The notes: generated by a model not told the origin, from the sequence alone. Counted from the first letter of the stretch, positions 21,253-35,014 are shown. The stretch: DNA of 64,000 nt from Dicaeum eximium (GCA_013396995.1 VWZP01010355.1:62001-126000), one strand, 5' to 3'. Made by a program: numbers and translations.

Positions 21253-24200
21253 ACCGGGACACCAGCAACAATACTGGAAATTTCCAGAAATTCTCTGGTA
21301 GACATGATCTGGTGCCAAACCAGGCTGGAGCCTCTGGGTTTTGTTGCCACAGCCCTTTGTGCAAGCAGTCATGTGCTGCTGGAAGCACATGGAGCACACG
21401 GAAGGTGACTCAGCTCCCAAAAAACTCCTCAGAGGAGGTAACTGGGAACCCTCCCAGGGGATGTAATTTAGTCAGAGCAAGCCTTTGGTCTTGAGGCGGG
21501 GTGTCCTGGTGGGATTATCTGTCTTGTGCCACACAGGAGCTCAGACCAGGTGATTGATTGACTGCTCCTCCTGCCGTTGCTCTCTGTGAATCAATCAAAG
21601 GTGCCATTGAAGTATTTTTGCAGAGGATGTGTGACAATAGCCAAAGAATGCCTCAAAGCCACCTTTGAAAAATGCTGTGTGTTATCAAAAGGGAGAAAGG
21701 TTTGGAATAAAAGCTGATTCAAGCCCTGGAAGTGTGTCACCATCCTCTCCCATCTGCAGGCAGCCCCGGGGTGCAGAGGAGATGTGAGAGGCAGCTGAGA
21801 CGTGAGAGCAGTTTCTCCAGAGCACTGTATCAGGTCCCTCATCTCCCCTCTCCAGCTCTCCTTCATCTGCCTCATCCAACTCGCTCATCAGCCTCTGAAT
21901 CACACAAGGCTCAGAGCTTCATGTGGCTGGAAGTGACTCACAGGCCTCGGGAAGTGCCAACAGCTGCTGTTACCTGCGAGAGCTGTGACATCAGCGGCAC
22001 AGTCCCAACCAGACCCTGCTCCTGCTCCTCCAGATGATCCCTATAATTAATCCTGCTCAAATATTCCCAGCAGAGCTGCTAGTGCAACACAAGTGTGATG
22101 GGAAGTGGGCAGGAGGCTCTGCTTCCATGTGCTTTCCCTGCAGGAAGGTCCTGAGAGAAAAGCACAGCTCAAGAAGCTTTGAAACTCTTTGTCCGTGGAC
22201 TTGCCAATTCCTTGTGGGCTTTGCTTCCCAGGGACAGCAGGGTTAGGTGTTCTGGGGAGTTTCCATTTATCCATGGGCTTTGCAAGAGTAGTAAATTAAA
22301 CCCTGAATTTAAAGGACTGTTTGCAAATGCTTCCTTTTAGTGGGAGACAGATTTCTCCCTGGATCATGAAGTCGCGTTGCAGCTGGTGCTCCCAGTGTCT
22401 CCTGCACAACTTTGGGATGAATCAGTCTGGGCTGGGATTTATGTGCAGTGTAACTAAAATATTCCCAGGATCTGTATCCCAGGGGAGGGAGCTTTTGTCC
22501 AAGCTCTGAGGAGCTGACTGTCATGACAGCTCCGCCTTCCTGTGCTGACAGAGGTCTCAGCACCAGCGGTCTGCAGTGACAACAGTCCCTCCTCATCCCA
22601 CATCCCCAAATGCCACATCAGCCCCTTGGGGTCCTGGCTGACTCCCCAGGTCCCCACTGGCACCAGGAATGTGCTCCCCCCTCCCAGACAGCTTTGCTTC
22701 TCCGCTTGCTGCTGCTCTGCTCCCTGCACTGTTCCCTGAGGATAAATAAGGGAGTTTTGTAATGAAGCACCTCTCACCCAGCACATATTAAATAAATTTC
22801 AGTTGCCCTTTATTACACAATAATGATTGTAAGATTTAATTACCTCTGCACCCAAAGGGGACATGAATTTTAAGTGATAGGAATAAATCTCCCCAGCAGT
22901 GCAATTGGGGTTGTGTGCTGTGGGGGGTCAGTTCCAGTGCAGCAGTGGGTGGTGACAGAAAAATCCTTCCTGAGGAGTGCAGATCCCAAACTGAGATTGT
23001 GGGTGGATTATGAGAGCAAGACAGGTAAGGAGCAGCTGATCCAAGGAACCCAATTAAGCAGTGATACTTAGTGGAGTTTCTGATCTGTGTCAGAGGCTAA
23101 AGATGCAGGAAAATGTGTGAAAATCCAGGAGCTTGGAGAGATCAACAGGGTGAGAGTCTCTGTGGGCTCTGCTGTAGGACTGTGCTGCTCTCCTCACTCC
23201 TGCTACCATTTTCCACAAGTTCAAATAATCCCTTTTTTTCTGGGTAAAGAAAACAGAAGAAAAGGCATTGTGTGAGTGACTCTGTTTCCAGGGCTCTCTG
23301 CAGCGTCTGTTTTGATTCCTGATGAAAATTGTGTCACCCAGAAACACCCCAGGCACCAACAGTTCACAATGTGCTTTTGGCAATGCAGAGAGAAACAAGT
23401 TCTCCAGGAGCAGAGGAACTGGGGAGAGCTGGGCATGGCAGGGCTTGGAGTAACCCTCATCCAAGCTCCTCTCCAGCAGCCATGGTCCTGCCCTGACCCT
23501 GCTCCCTGGGTGTTGCTGCAGCTATGAGTGAAGGGGTGGGGCAGAGCTTGGGACACTGCACTTGGTCACAAATCACCTCTCACCCTTTGCAGGGGCTCAA
23601 TTTAAGTATTTCCTGACCCCCTTCCCCAGTTTTGCAGGTGCTGGTTTTATTCTGCTCAGCAAAATATGATGCAAACTGATTCAGTTCTCTTTGTCCAGGT
23701 GCATTTTTTCTGTTTCTCCTGCCCCTTTTCTTTTGCCTTCAGTTTTGCATCCTGGCATGAGAGGGGCCACAAGCTGAGCACTTCCCTGTGAGGCTTATGG
23801 TAACCTGCAGCCCCCTGGGCACACCTGTCCCAGCCTTCATCCCTTGCTGTGTCCACATGTCAGTGCTCACAGGTCACGCCTGGCTGCTGATCCTCAGCAG
23901 GCTCCCACCACAGACCCTCCAAGGATTTCCCAGAGAGGTAAAATCATCTTCTTGTGTCAGTAAACAAGAGGACAAGGCTGAGAAGAGAGGGTTGACAGGT
24001 TCATGTGTTATTTTCAGCTGCACACTCTATGGGATGGCAATGCTGGGTTGCAGCAGGATCCCTGCCAGGCTTTGGGGTCTCCGGCCTGGAGGAGAGCCTG
24101 GTTTGTGGCTTTTTCCAAAAATGCAGCTATGCAACTGAGCTACTACAAACGAGGAGTCTGTGAGGCCATTTTAAACCTTGCACTCGTGATTCAGTTGCCA

Positions 24201-25653
24201 TTTCATGCCAAACTCCATGTCTTCATCTTCCAGTCATTGTTTCTGGAAAAACTGAATTGTGCATCCTGTTTTCTACCTCATGTCTTTCACTCACTTTTCC
24301 AAATAAAGTGATAAAGAATGAGCCCATCTGGCAACAGAGGGCTTGGAGCCCTGACAAAGGCACCATGTGATTCAGGTGTTACCATTCATTTTGTTCCCTA
24401 TTTGGGATGCAGGATCTATTCTGGGCTCCAAACCATGTCACTTAGTGGGGCAGACACCCGTCACCCCTCTGAGACACCCCTGCATGGCCGCTGCCATGGG
24501 ACGCAGGACAGAGAAGGCGGGAGGATGGAATTGCATCCTTGTCCATTTATCACGCACGGGCTCTGATTTATGGGACCTGAGCAGGGCAGTGCTGGGCTGT
24601 GCACGGAGACCTGTACAAGGATGTGGAGATTCAGTGCGTTTTCTTGGGAAGCAGTGGGAAATATCTGCATGTTGCAGGCAGAGCTGACCCGCCAAGACCA
24701 GTTCCACATCAAATATTCCCAGTGCTTGTCCATCCCAGCCCTGCTCCTGTGGGTCAGCACAGCCTGGATGCACTGACCACAAACCAGCTGTTCCTTCTGT
24801 TCCTGCTCACTACATCTATGTCGGTGTTTTAATTCCTGCTGCCCTTCCACCCCTCCACAGCACATGTGGATAAAACCCCTTAGCCAAACATATTCAAACA
24901 AGGGCCATGTCCCATAATTTCCTCTCCCTGCCACTGCTCAGTAATCACACCTGAGCTTTTGGAGCAATTCCAAAATTACCGAGGTAGCAGCCACCCCACA
25001 GATTGTAATAACAAGCCTTTAGGCTGAAGAGGAGCTTCTTCCTGGCTAATTCCTGATGGACTGATTAGGGGGAATTGGTGACCACCAGGCTGATGGTGGG
25101 GTCAGCTCTGCCACAGGAGGACCTGTCTCTGGGAGCATTTTTCCACAGGTTCTCCATGATCTGCTTGTTCCATGCCTGTCCCACCCTGCTGGGAGCAAGG
25201 ACATGTAGAAATCTGGCTGTGGGAGTGCACAAGGGCCCACAGGATCTTGGGATCTAAATTTTCTTCAAAGCAAACCCAGCCCAGTCACTGTAACATGTGG
25301 GGAGGACCATGGAGCAGGGCCTGGGGCACTGGGACAGCCTGGCCCTGCCCTCTTTCCTCAGCAGTGACACTTGTGGCTGCTGGGCTGCAGTCCTACAGGG
25401 ATTAAGTTTTCCAGCTGTTCTTGGCATGTGTTTCTGATTTCTGATGGGGAATTACACCCTTGATGCTTGGCTCAAGCTGCACAGCTGGAGAGGCCTAGCC
25501 AGGCCTTTATGTCACAGGGTGAGGATGCTCTGGAAGAGTCCCAGAGCAGGGGATTGAAGAAAGAAAAGAAGGAAGGAAGGCAGAAAGCCACAGCTGAGCA
25601 GAGCAGGAGCCTCTGAGACCCACAGTGTGCAGTGGTTGCAGGAGAATGCTGTG
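21253..25653. other. unique sequence, about 4.4 kb
   Basis: The first few hundred bases may be ERV leader. The rest shows no repeat. An exon-like frame ends at a gtaagg donor near 23024 (PKLRLWVDYESKT) without a known family. Confidence 0.4.
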
Positions 25654-25695
25654 GACAATCTGCCTGAAAAACAGGGAGAGGCTTATTTTAGGGGT
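25654..25695 (+). repeat. left arm of a perfect 42-bp inverted repeat
   Basis: Exact reverse complement of 27229-27270. It ends directly at the scaffold gap. Confidence 0.9.
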
Positions 25696-25784
25696 NNNNN
25701 NNNNNNNNNNNNNNNNNNNNNNNNNNNNNNNNNNNNNNNNNNNNNNNNNNNNNNNNNNNNNNNNNNNNNNNNNNNNNNNNNNNN
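25696..25784. other. assembly gap (89 N)
   Basis: A run of Ns between the inverted-repeat arm and a GGAGA array. The true length is unknown. Confidence 0.99.
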
Positions 25785-25811
25785 GAGGAGAGGAGAGGAG
25801 AGGAGAGGAGA
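25785..25811 (+). repeat. (GAGGA)n microsatellite at the gap edge
   Basis: At least five pentanucleotide units directly after the gap. The array may extend into the gap. Confidence 0.9.
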
Positions 25812-27014
25812 GCCTTGCGCTGATGGAGTTTGAAGGTCTGGGACCAGCTCCATCACCTTTGTGAAGATCTGGGCTGGTTCCAGGGATGTGAGACCCCAAA
25901 GAGAGTTTCCAGCAGTCGTAGCTCTGTTCAGATCCACCATATCCCAATTTTCCACAAATTACAGTTTCACAGCTCTGGGAATTCTCCTCCTCCTCCTCTC
26001 TCAGCCAAATGAGCCACTGGCCTGCAGGAATCCTGCCTGGAAAGGCAGCAGCCAGCCTGGAAATGCCTGCATGGAACAGGGTCAAAGGGGAAGCTGGGAG
26101 AGTCCCAGTGCCCTTGTTAGGACAGAGTGCAGCAACGTGAAGTGGGACACCTGTGAGGTCAGGGCTCTACATTCCCATATGGAAATAGGCCTGGCTTTAA
26201 AATCAAGTTTTAAAATCCTAGTGGCCAGTCTTAGGGCCACAGGAAAATGGGCAGCAGGACAGGAGTCTCTAGACAACCAGTGACCCCCATAAGAGTGGAC
26301 TTATCCCTCTGGGAGATGCAGAAATCTCCCCCTTGGGGAAGAGGCAAAGATCCCACTGTGGGTTCTGTATTCCCTGATCCCTTTGCTTCCTGCAGCACCT
26401 GCCCAGCTTTAGTCTTTCTGATTCAGAAGCTTCAAACCAAGGAGTGTCTGGGGATTAATTTTTAGCTTGATTTCCTTCTTCTGTCCATCCCCAGGCTGGA
26501 TTCTCTCACTAGCTCAGTGTCCTGCAGAGACCTTGTGCTGAAGATGTTCCAGTCTAAGTTAGTATTACAAACGAACCCAGCCCTAATAGCATCTTTTCAG
26601 AGCCTGACTCTGGGCAAAAAAAGGGCCCTGCATAGCCAGGCTGAGCACAGATCCTCCAGCAGCCCCATGCCAGCCAGGCCTGGCATTTCCTACAGGATAA
26701 ATAGGACATGAATTTCCTACAGATCAATAAAATGCTCTGTATTTTCCCACTGCAGCCAGGCATCCAAACGCCTTGTCCCAGCACAAAGCAGACACCAGGG
26801 ATCACAGCTGGAGTGGCTCCCTTGGAGGAGCAGTGGCTGGAGGAAACGCTCAGGCCCAGGATAAATTCATATTGCTCTCCTTGCTTTTCTGTTACCTGAG
26901 TGCTGGAGCAGCTGCCAGAGCACTCAGTGCCATTTTCAGCCAGAAATTCTTTCACTGAGGACAGACTTGAACATACTCTTACTAGGTTTGTAAAGAGCTT
27001 TTTAGCCCCCAGAT
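25812..27014. other. unique sequence between mirrored arrays
   Basis: Forms the 1.2-kb spacer of the inverted arrangement. No repeat or gene was recognised. Confidence 0.45.
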
Positions 27015-27059
27015 TCCTCCTCTCCTCTCCTCTCCTCTCCTCTCCTCTCCTCTCCTCTC
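27015..27059 (-). repeat. (TCCTC)n microsatellite
   Basis: About nine units, the reverse complement of the array at 25785. Confidence 0.92.
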
Positions 27060-27228
27060 TTTCAGCTGACACTGAGGACAGTGGACCCCTAAGCTGCCCC
27101 TTAGATTAGAGCTGTCTCTCTGATCTTCAAGTTACTGTACTTGGGATCTTGGCTCTTTCTTTAAACGATAGTCAGGACCAGGCAAAGGAGCCTCAAAGGA
27201 GCAGTTCCTCCTGATTTGAGGGAAATGT

Positions 27229-27270
27229 ACCCCTAAAATAAGCCTCTCCCTGTTTTTCAGGCAGATTGTC
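27229..27270 (-). repeat. right arm of the 42-bp inverted repeat
   Basis: Perfect reverse complement of 25654-25695. It lies about 170 bp outside the TCCTC array. Confidence 0.9.
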
Positions 27271-28717
27271 TGATACCACGAGGGTGTATTGAGCTGCCTT
27301 AGGTCTGCAAGGGTCTCACTCTTGCCAGGAATTCTCAGAGGGGATTTGATGCCCAGTGGGAGTCTGCTCCTCTCAGGAATCTCACTGAAGCCCTAAAACC
27401 ACCCAAGCAGCCTCATGTGCTCACAGGAACTTAGAAAAGGAGATTTACCAAACTGTAAAAACATTTATGGTTTTAGGTTCAGCAAAACAAACCAAATATT
27501 TTAAATGCTGTTGCTTTCAGTTGAAAAATGACCCCTCAGGGGTGCCCCACCAAAAGCTCCTTCTGCTTTAAATTGGTTGCCATTGTTTTTTGAGACTGTT
27601 CTGATGGAAATACAGACTACAGAGGGTTCTGAGTGAGCAGTAAATTATTTCTTACAAATATAACCAGTTATTCTTGTGGACCAGTTTGCACAGAAGGAAG
27701 CCTCGAGGAGATGTCTGTGTCCATCTGTGTGCTTGTTTTCATCATCCCTACACAATCCTTTCTCTGTGAACTCTGTGAGGGACTCAGTCATGGGCACAGA
27801 GAGGGAAAGCCCTTTCCGATGCTCTATGAAGGGCACATTCCAGAAAGGAAAATATTTACAGCAGAGACCCTGAACTTCACTGTTCCCATGCAGCACCTCC
27901 TTCTGAACCAGCTGATCAGTAATAATAATGATAATTGTGCACTGAAAAAAGCATAAATTTTCCTTCGGCACTTCCAAGGCCTTGGAGAACCAGTGAAGAT
28001 GGGAAAAGGTGATGCCAGAGGGGATGTTTCCTTGTGAGTGCCCATCCTCTGCTCTGGAGAAAGGAGGAGACACTCTGGGGTTGGATCTCGGAGCTGCCCT
28101 GGCCTCTCTCTGCTCCCTGGGAGGGTTACACTGCTCACACACATTCCTGGCTGCCTTGTCCCTTCTGCGTCCTTTCCTGGGTTGCTCCTGCCCGTGAGAT
28201 CAACTTCTTCGTCCTGGCGAGGTTTAGCGCCATTTTTAATGCCATTTCCTGAGACCGCCGCAGTCTCCTTTCCTTGGTCTCTGCTCAGCACCTTGGACAG
28301 CACCAGCAGAAAGTATGAGTGCGCCCGTCCATTCCCGGTGCTCCACAGCCTGTCCCAGCAGGGGAGTGACTCCCAGGCGCTGATTACCAGACCCGTGCTA
28401 AGCTCTGCATTTCACTCACTTGGGGGCGGGCGGGGAGTGTCCTTGTGCTGTGCTTCATTCAGACATAAAACTAAGCCATGAGGAATGAAAGCTCCTTGAA
28501 AGCTGGACAGGTGCTGCTTTGTGCTTGCATCCATCCAACAGGGTTTTGTGGGGGACAATGGGAATTTACATATTTCCAGAGATTCTAGTGGGGTGGTGGG
28601 GTCTGTGTTATGGGAATGGGGGTAAAACCAGGTAGAAAGAGGATTCCAACCCTGTTGCAGAGGAGAAAACGTCCCTTGGAAGGAATCTGGGAGAGTCAGC
28701 AATCAAACCAACAGGGC
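27271..28717. other. unique sequence, nothing recognised
   Basis: No repeats. The overlapping frames at 27645-28481 on both strands lack domains and splice support. Confidence 0.4.
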
Positions 28718-28852
28718 AGGGGTAGAGTCCCCATCCCTGGAAGGGCTTAGCAGCTGTGGGGATGTGGTACTTGAGGACATGGGTTAGTGATGGGTTCATG
28801 GTTGGAGTCCATGACCTTAGAGGGCTTTTACAACCTGAGTGATTCCATGATA
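28718..28852 (+). repeat. CR1 LINE 3' end, old
   Basis: gtagagtccccatccctgg, then a decayed ggttggagtccatgacctta block and a gattccatga tail. Confidence 0.8.
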
Positions 28853-29336
28853 AATCTCCTTTAGACCCATAAGGCAATGGTGTATCAGGATGGAGCTTTT
28901 CCCCAAATTTTAGACAGCAGTGCTGGATGCACAGAGCTAGTGCTCAGTCCTGTCAACACAAATGGTGTCCAACAAGGGGCTGCACTGAGGGTCTCCTCCA
29001 TGCTGCTGGCTACAGGCACTTGAGTAGTTTGAGCTTCCCATGAAGGCCAAATTTATGAGAAGCTGACTGCCACTGATTGGAACATTGAACAAACCCATTC
29101 CTGGTCTGATTCTGGTGTTCAGCTGTGTGTGGCCCCTAGGCCCTGGTCCCACAGCAAAGCTCAGCCCTGCAGAGCTGGGAGGAAACAGTGATGTCGTAGG
29201 GAGCTCTTTGAACATTGCAGATGGTGTTGGGTAGTTTGGGTCAGGAATGAGTCCAGCTGCACTTCACTCTGCACACACAGGGCACTGCAGCAGCACAGTT
29301 CCTCCAGATGTGCCTCTGGACATGGGGNTTGTCATG

Positions 29337-29520
29337 AGCCCAGAGCTCTGACTGCCATGCCCAGTCCTTCCTTGGGCACCTCCAGGGATGGGAACTCCAA
29401 ACCTCCCTGGGCAGCCCCTGCCAAGGCCTGAGCACTCTTTCCATGGGGAAATTCCTCCTCATGTACAACCTGAGCCTGCCCTGGCACTGCCTGAGTCCCT
29501 TTCCTCTCATCCTGTGGATT
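29337..29520 (-). repeat. CR1 LINE fragment
   Basis: cacctccagggatgggaact, then ctccctgggcagcccctgcc and a ccatggggaaattcctcctc block. The tail side is on the left but the tail itself is missing. Confidence 0.82.
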
Positions 29521-31583
29521 TTCAGGGTCCCATCCTGCTTGGCCTTCTGGGATCAGCTGCTGCTTCCCTGATTCCCTGGAGCCCTCTGGACTTCCCCTGT
29601 ACAATGTGTTTTGCCTGAGGCCTTTTTCTCACTGCCTGAGCTGATAAAAGGCACACTTCTTTTGTGTGCAGGGCTGAAATCTGATTGATCTTTCCGTGCC
29701 TGGCTCTCCAGGTGAGGTGCGTGATAGTCTGGCTTTTCATTCTGTTATCCCTCCAGATTTTATTTCTCATTCCAGTGAGAAGCTTTAAATTGCACTCTTT
29801 GGAGAATAATTGCCAGCAGAATCATGTATTCTTTTCACAAACTTTAATGCTGCGTTTTTAAGCTAGTTTTAAGCCTGGATGCAGCTCCTTTTGGAGCCCT
29901 TTTTCAGGGGACTTTGCCCCTGTTGTTCTAAGTTCCTTCTTTTCCCTGTGATTTTGGGATGATCCCTCCAAATCAAACATGCAGCATTATTGCAAAAGCT
30001 TAAATCCTTGGCAGAGACATTTCCACCCTTAGATTTGCTCTCATAACTCCACAGTTGTGGCTCCATCATCAGCCACACCTTCGCCTTCCCCAGCTTTCAG
30101 GATCCACCATGAAAATTTCCCCATGGAATTGCAGTTAGTAGGGACCTCCTCAGGCAATGGGCTGGGTGGGAAGTGAGGTCGGGATGGGGTTTTTTTCCTC
30201 CTTTTTTCAACCACAGTTGATAATTGCAGGTGTGTGTGCAGGTGAGATGCCTCTGGAACCCCCTCAGCATCCAGTTCTGAGCTGCACCTGAAGTTGGCAG
30301 CATTTTGCTTCAGGAGTTTTGCATTTTAAAGCGTTCCCTTCATCCAGGTCTCTCTGGACAAATAGTTATTTCTGGAGGTTTTTGTGGCTCTCACACAAGA
30401 TCCAGCAAACCTAGGCCTTTCTCCAGTGTCAGCACCTCCCTGTGCTCCCGCTTCAGCCTCTCTTCAAAACCGGGGCTGTGCAGGGATGATTGAATCTCCC
30501 GGGTTTGCTCTGACAGCCCTGAGGGGCAGAGGATGGATCAGCCGGTGTTGTGTTCTTGGCATCCTTGCAAAGGAGATGCTCAGCTGGCTATTCCAGGAAT
30601 ACAGACCTGGATAAGATCCCACTGGACCCCTTTTTTCAAGGCTCCCAAAGCAGTTTTTTTGCCCTCATTATTGCTCCAGAGCTTTAGTCTGTGGCTGTTC
30701 CATGTCCTCCGATTCCAACCCCAAACACTGCCATGTCCAGGTGGTGCCACAGGGCACTTGGGCCCCACGGATGAAGCTCTCAAGTGCCTCCTGAAGATCC
30801 TGGAGGGGTCCAAGCCTCTGGAAAGCTTTAGTAGGGATGTCCCCCAGCACCACAAGGCAATGCCAATACCTGCCACAACTGTGTGAGGAGCAGAGGAGGA
30901 GCAGCCAGGCTGTACCCTCCCACAGGGAAAAGCTGAAGTCCCACTGGGGTGTGGCTGCAATCTCAGCTCAGCTCTTTCTCTTTCCTTCTGCAAGAAAACC
31001 TTTGATTTATGACCTCCACGTGGGCTTTAATCCCAAGCTGTGGGCAGGGCCCTGGAAGTGCTGCCACCCTGCCCACCAGAGTTGCTCTGTCCTGGGGGAG
31101 CACAAGCCAGGGAATTCTTCACCGGCTCCCTCCATCCAGGCAGAGAATTACACAAATAATCTGGTTTTGGGCATTTGTGGAGAATTCTGGGTTTTTTCAG
31201 CACAATTCCCACATCCCCTGCCTCAGCACTCTGGTTTCCTGGGATGGACTGAGGCTTCATGGCTCCTACTTGGTGTAAAACACATTACTTGCTTTGCCAA
31301 GGATTTCCCTTGTTGGAAATAGAGTGTTCATGAGGAATTGTCCCCATTCTTCCCAGGGTGACAGTGATGAGGGGCTGAGCAAGCAAAGCATGGCCCCAGC
31401 CAGCCCCACACCTGAGCAGCTGGGCTGGGGAGGGCTGGAGAGAGATGCTCCAAACTTTGGCCACTTCTTTCTGATTTTTTTAAGGGAGGAGATTCACAAG
31501 CTCCAGGGAAGTCCTAAAGCCATGAATGTAATTTTCTCTGGAAGTATTACTGGGCCCTGTGCAGAGGGAAGGGAAGTGTCCCA
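29521..31583. other. unique sequence, nothing recognised
   Basis: About 2 kb without identifiable repeats or exons. Confidence 0.4.
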
Positions 31584-31728
31584 CTGGAAGTGTCCAAGGC
31601 CAGGCTGGATGGGGCTTGGAGCACCCTGGGATAGTGGAAGTTGTCCCTGCCCATGGCAGGGGGTGGCACTGGATGGGCTTTAATATCCTTCCAACCCAAA
31701 CCATTGTGTGATTCTGTGATTCCGTGAG
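31584..31728 (+). repeat. CR1 LINE 3' end
   Basis: ctggaagtgtccaaggccag through tgcccatggcagggggtgg to a good tail (gtgtgattctgtgattcc). Confidence 0.92.
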
Positions 31729-32149
31729 TCAGTGACTTTCCTGAGCCCAGCATGTTCTGAATCAAGCACTTGCAGAATTGGTGACCAGGTTTGCAGGTGC
31801 CCCAGGGCCATGAGCCTCTTTCCACACTTGCTGGACTGCCAGGGCAGCTCTGCTTTGTGCCACTCAGCCCCCAGCCCCACCAATGGTGACAACTGGGGTC
31901 AGGCTCAGCTGCCACAATTCGCTGGTGGTGTGCAGCAGTTCATTTCCTGCTCTGTGGATTTTACCAGAAATTACCTTTTTTATTGTCATGTTTCTGTTTC
32001 ACATCAATAAGAGCTAACAGGCAGCACTGGGCTGGGAGAAGATCCCTGGGAGAAATTTCCCCTTGGAAAGAAGAGAACAAAATAAATACTACAAAGGTTA
32101 AATCCACAGAGTGGGTTTAATCCTTGAATTTAGCAGTGAGATGTTCCGA

Positions 32150-32240
32150 GATTTCATGGGATAGTTTGGGCTGGAAAGGATCTTTAAAGGCAATCTAGTC
32201 CAACCCCTGCAGTGAGCAGAGACACCTGGATCATCAAACA
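32150..32240 (-). repeat. CR1 LINE 3' end, old subfamily
   Basis: tagtttgggctggaaaggat, then ctagtccaacccctgcagtg and agcagagacacct. The tail is on the left. Confidence 0.8.
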
Positions 32241-35014
32241 GATCTTCCAGATGTTGCCCAACATTCTTTGCCCAACATTCCCAACATCTCAGAGCTGACC
32301 AGCCCTAGAGAGCCCCAGCAGGGCCCAGGTGCTGCTGCAAGGCTGCATTTGCAGATGTTTTGCTGTGACTGTCCCACTCAGCATCCCCAGCCTGACCTGC
32401 CAGCCTGGATCCTGTGACAGGGTCACAGCACAGCTTCCAGCAGAGCCCGGGATCCTGTGGCCCTGTGGCTTTGCCCACCTGAGTTCCAGCAGGAATCATG
32501 ACGGAGGAGAGGCTGCACCAGGAAGATGTGGTGTGCAGGTTGCTCCTCTCAAATAAAATGCAGAATCCCTCTGGGACACCAGGCATTCAGGGATGCTCCT
32601 TCTGGCCCAACACTCGTGAAGAAGAACAAAGTAGGATGAAGCCCCCAGTGGAAAGAGCAGGAGAAATCCAGCTGAAAAATGATGCCCAAATGCAAGACAG
32701 ACATTGGCCACTCTTCTCATTTCCTGCTGCTGGAGGAGGGAGTTGTGTTCCCACCCTTGTGGGATAGACAAGGGGCTCCTCCAACGTGCAGAAAACCAGG
32801 ACAGAGGCTCTGGTGGAAGTTCCACCTCATCCCAGAGTTCAGCACTGCAACACCCAGAAGCTCTGGAGCCAGGGGAGCAGAACTCTGTGCCTGCTGTGGC
32901 AACCCTGCTGTGAAACTGAGCTTCATTGCTTGGGAAAGAAGCCTTGGGATGCACTCCTAGATTCCCCACCTCTGGAAATGGGTGAAGATGTTCCATTTTT
33001 GGCAAACCAGCACTTAGCACTCTGCATGAGGCCAGCGCTGCTCCCAGGGCTGCAGCTCTTGCTGAGCAGAGCAAAGTCCTTGGTTCAGATCCTTGAGGAA
33101 GCTCAGGTGCCTCTTTCTTTGTGTGAGGAGCCTTGCAGCCATTGGAGTGTTTGCTTCCATGTTTCTCCTTGGATGTTCAGGCCTGAATTTGCATTTTCAA
33201 GTCCCACAGCTCTGCCTCTTCAGTGGGAAGTGCTCACCTGAGGAGGGGAGCATGTGGGATAACGAGTGCATGTGAATCATGCTGGGAGCAAAGCAGCTCA
33301 TTCATCACCTGAAGTGCTGCTCAGTGTTTGTGATGAGCTCTGCCACGCCAAGAGCCCATTCCAGGGAGGGGTGGATGAAACCCCATGGCCTGGGCCTTGT
33401 GATCATGTCTGGATCACAGCTCATGTTATGCAAGGAGCAAGTCAGGGGCAGGGCCTCCTGGTGTGTTCCCAGGTTTATTCCCACAAAATCGCTTCTGTCC
33501 TTCCTTCAAGAGAGGAAGGATGGAACTGCAAAGGAGATTCCTGTCTCAGCTGTAATTTCTATCAGCAGCAGAGCAGCCAGGGTGCATCTTGTTCTTCCCA
33601 AGTCGCCCTCCTAATCCTGCACAGTACATTTTCTGTGCAGTGGGATGGCATTTTCCCAGCTGAGATGAGTATTTGGGTGAGGTGACAGAAAGGGAAAGAT
33701 CTGCCAGGGACAAGATGAGGATAAGAAAGAATCTGTTACAACTCAGAGAGCCACTGACTAAACCAAACAGGGGTAAAGACTCAGCCATGGGGACACAGGG
33801 GGAAGGAAGAGAGTTGTTTACAAGCTTTTTTATTTTTATTCCATCTGGCCCAGTCACTGAGTTCCTCCTCTCCCAGAAATGTGGTTATTCAAGTTTACAT
33901 TCTAATAAAGCTGGATTTCAAGTTTGAAAACTCCTTTGGATTTTGGAGAGAGTTCACTCAAGCAAAGGTGTGGGCAGACACTCTCTGCTCCCTGTTTTGG
34001 GAACCCAGGGCTCTGCCATGTAGGGCTGGAGCAGGATCCAGGGGCAGGATCCAGGAGGATCGGGGAGGAGAAGGAGGCGAGGAAGCCGCTGGATGAGGGA
34101 GATGAGGGGTCTGGGAGCCTGCTCTGGCCTAGATTAGCTCCTTGATTACTGTGCTGTGTTCTCATCAGAGGAGAAGAGGGTTTGATCAAAGGCAGATTAC
34201 CTCAAATGGGGAGAGGAGGTTTCATTAGAGAGGCTCAGATGATTTGAAGTAACTAAACTCATCCTCTGAGCCGGACAGCTTAACCCTTGGGGAAGGGCTG
34301 CTGTCCCATCCCCCTGCTCCAGCAGCAGCTCCCAGCACAGGCAGACCCTGGAGGAGGCCCTGGAGCTCAGAGAAGCTCCAAGACTGGCCCTCGAGCCCAG
34401 ATGTTTGTCCTCACCACAGATTCTGTCTCTTTCTGCCATGATTTACCTGAGGAGGAAGGCTCTTCCAAGCCCACTTCCAGTGGGAGAACTAGAATGGGAA
34501 ACCTCCAGCAATCCTGTGCACAGTCAGCCCCCAAAACCTGATCTGAGTGTGTGTTCAACACCCAAAACCTGATTTAAGAGTGCGTGTTCAGCTTTCTGCT
34601 GAGGGTGCTACAGTTCTGCTGCTGCTGGAGAAGGACAATTCTCCTCCTGCTCCATGTCTCCTTGGTGCATAACCCGGCACAATTGTTGGCTTTGAAACCA
34701 GCATTTTCCAGGAGATCAAAAAACTCCTTTTGCTCAGCTTTCCCCAGATTTGCCTCCAGAGCCTGGCATGTTTAAAAGTGGAAATAATTGCTTGGGTTTT
34801 ATCTGTCCAAACAGAGCTCCATGTGAGTAAATGCTTCTCCTGCTTCCCAGAGATCGATGTCTTGGTTGTCTTTGCAGCTGACAGAGAGAAATTGGCACTT
34901 CCAGGGCACAGGGAGGCCTCTGCTATTGGAGATGTCTGAAGAAATGCAGCTGAGCTGCTCCCAGGAGCATCTCTGCTCCCCACTGACACTGGGACCCCAG
35001 ACAACTTGTTCTGA
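32241..35014. other. unique sequence, about 2.8 kb
   Basis: No repeat. A motif-rich block at about 34120-34270 is listed as a possible regulatory element. Confidence 0.4.

Noticed and set aside
25655..25864. Open frames spanning the N gap
   Set aside because: They run through unknown bases and microsatellite; meaningless.
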